Source: Ruminiclostridium sp.
Lineage (GTDB): Bacteria > Bacillota > Clostridia > DSM-8532
DNA length: 6,421 bases
Direction of reading: 5' to 3'
NCBI GenBank assembly: GCA_003535195.1
Contig: DOHN01000154.1
Span: forward strand, 37,268 to 43,688
The notes below the pieces were generated by a model, which saw only the letters and a list, made by a program, of their open reading frames with translations, did no database searches and was not told the origin of the DNA. Made by a program: the position numbers and the translations under genes. This document shows, piece after piece, positions 5,839-6,421 of the stretch; within the stretch, counting starts at the first letter, position 1; each line of letters begins with the position of its first letter.

Positions 5839-6421
5839 AGGTTTTGTCAAGACGTGCGAAGGTTATGCTGGTTTTTTCGCTGGTGGTGGTATCGGGCCTT
5901 CTGTTTTTTACTGCCAGATATATAAACCGCGCTCCCGCATGGGCGCAGTATCCCACTAATAGACATTTTTTTAAAGACGGCCGGCTGATATTGTCGGGCA
6001 CCATCTATGACCGCACAGGAAAGCCCCTTCTTCAGACTGAGGAAGGCACCATAAAATTTAATAGCAATCAATTGGTTCGTACTGCTATGATGCATGCCAC
6101 CGGGGACTTGTACGGCAATGTGGTAACCGGTGCCCAAGTGGTCTTTGGAGAGCGGTTAACCGGATGGGATTTTCTAAACGGCGCCTATCATTTTAATAAG
6201 CAGGCAGGAAATAATTTGACTCTGACCCTGGACGCCGGCCTATGCGCGGAGGCTTATAATGCGCTGAGCGGCCGCAAAGGAACCGTGGGCGTCTATAATT
6301 ATCAAACAGGCGAGCTTCTCTGTATGGTCAGCAGCCCAAGCTTTGATCCTCAAAATCCTCCGGATGTGGCGAAAAATCCTGAAAAATATGAAGGTGTATA
6401 CATCAACCGGCTGCTATCCGC
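5835..6421 (+). CDS. PbpA-like class B penicillin-binding protein, N-terminal part (cut by window end)
   Basis: 195 complete codons are open from ATG 5835 to the right edge. An N-terminal signal-anchor helix (about 9-27) follows a basic start (KVLSRRAK), giving the usual type II membrane topology with the rest outside the cell. SGTIYDRTGKPLL (54-66) is the class B N-terminal motif. NLTLTLDAGLCAEAYNAL (127-144) and TVGVYNYQTGELLCMVSSPS (150-169) mark the beginning of the transpeptidase domain. The catalytic SxxK, SxN and KTG motifs lie beyond the window and cannot be checked. The region between anchor and transpeptidase is short, about 100 residues. That fits the compact PbpA type found beside rodA in actinobacteria better than the longer PBP2/SpoVD/PBP3 types with large pedestal or PASTA domains. 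It should crosslink the glycan made by the overlapping SEDS partner. Confidence 0.9.
   Translation, partial: MKVLSRRAKVMLVFSLVVVSGLLFFTARYINRAPAWAQYPTNRHFFKDGRLILSGTIYDRTGKPLLQTEEGTIKFNSNQLVRTAMMHATGDLYGNVVTGAQVVFGERLTGWDFLNGAYHFNKQAGNNLTLTLDAGLCAEAYNALSGRKGTVGVYNYQTGELLCMVSSPSFDPQNPPDVAKNPEKYEGVYINRLLS

Noticed and set aside
5847..6137. Minus-strand open frames over the PBP start
   Set aside because: The + strand frame encodes clear class B PBP motifs; the antisense frames do not resemble proteins.

Overview
The window looks like a chromosomal segment from an anaerobic, Gram-positive Clostridia-type bacterium. This is inferred from the gene content: an Mrp/NBP35 ATPase with a short cysteine-rich N-terminus, a COG1237-type metallo-hydrolase, a DUF89 protein, and a SEDS/class B PBP pair. 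Strong purine-rich ribosome binding sites of the GGAGG type and moderate, mixed base composition agree. No sequence search could be run, so the genus is not claimed. All six genes are on the + strand, and I see no mobile element, CRISPR array, rRNA or tRNA.

Left block (1-3831). A P-loop kinase of the uridine kinase-like group carries a long N-terminal region that I do not recognise. It is followed by a DUF89 metal-dependent phosphatase-like protein with an N-terminal CxxC, a metallo-beta-lactamase-fold hydrolase, and an Mrp/NBP35 iron-sulfur carrier ATPase. The gaps are 76, 86 and 42 nt, and each of the last three genes has its own good Shine-Dalgarno site. The block ends at a strong composite stem-loop terminator (3768-3831), so the genes could be one loosely spaced operon. 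Between the kinase and the DUF89 gene, a nested inverted repeat has the DUF89 ribosome binding site as its 3' arm.

Middle (3832-4050). About 220 nt are non-coding. The only convincing signals are at the right edge: a sigma-A-like promoter (TTGGTA, 16 nt, TATAAT) placed so close to the next gene that the mRNA leader would be only about 10-12 nt.

Right block (4051-6421). A 595-residue protein joins one N-terminal membrane helix, a cytoplasmic FHA domain and a complete SEDS (FtsW/RodA/SpoVE) glycosyltransferase. It overlaps by 4 nt (ATGA) the start of a PbpA-like class B penicillin-binding protein that runs off the right edge. These two are presumably a translationally coupled polymerase/transpeptidase pair for peptidoglycan synthesis, with the FHA domain suggesting control by Ser/Thr phosphorylation. 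This recalls the actinobacterial rodA-pbpA locus, where FHA proteins are separate genes.

Most noteworthy: the FHA-SEDS fusion and its atypical FHA and SEDS residues, an Mrp protein whose usual CPxC motif has lost its second cysteine, the kinase/DUF89/MBL/Mrp neighbourhood, and the hairpin that could mask the DUF89 ribosome binding site.
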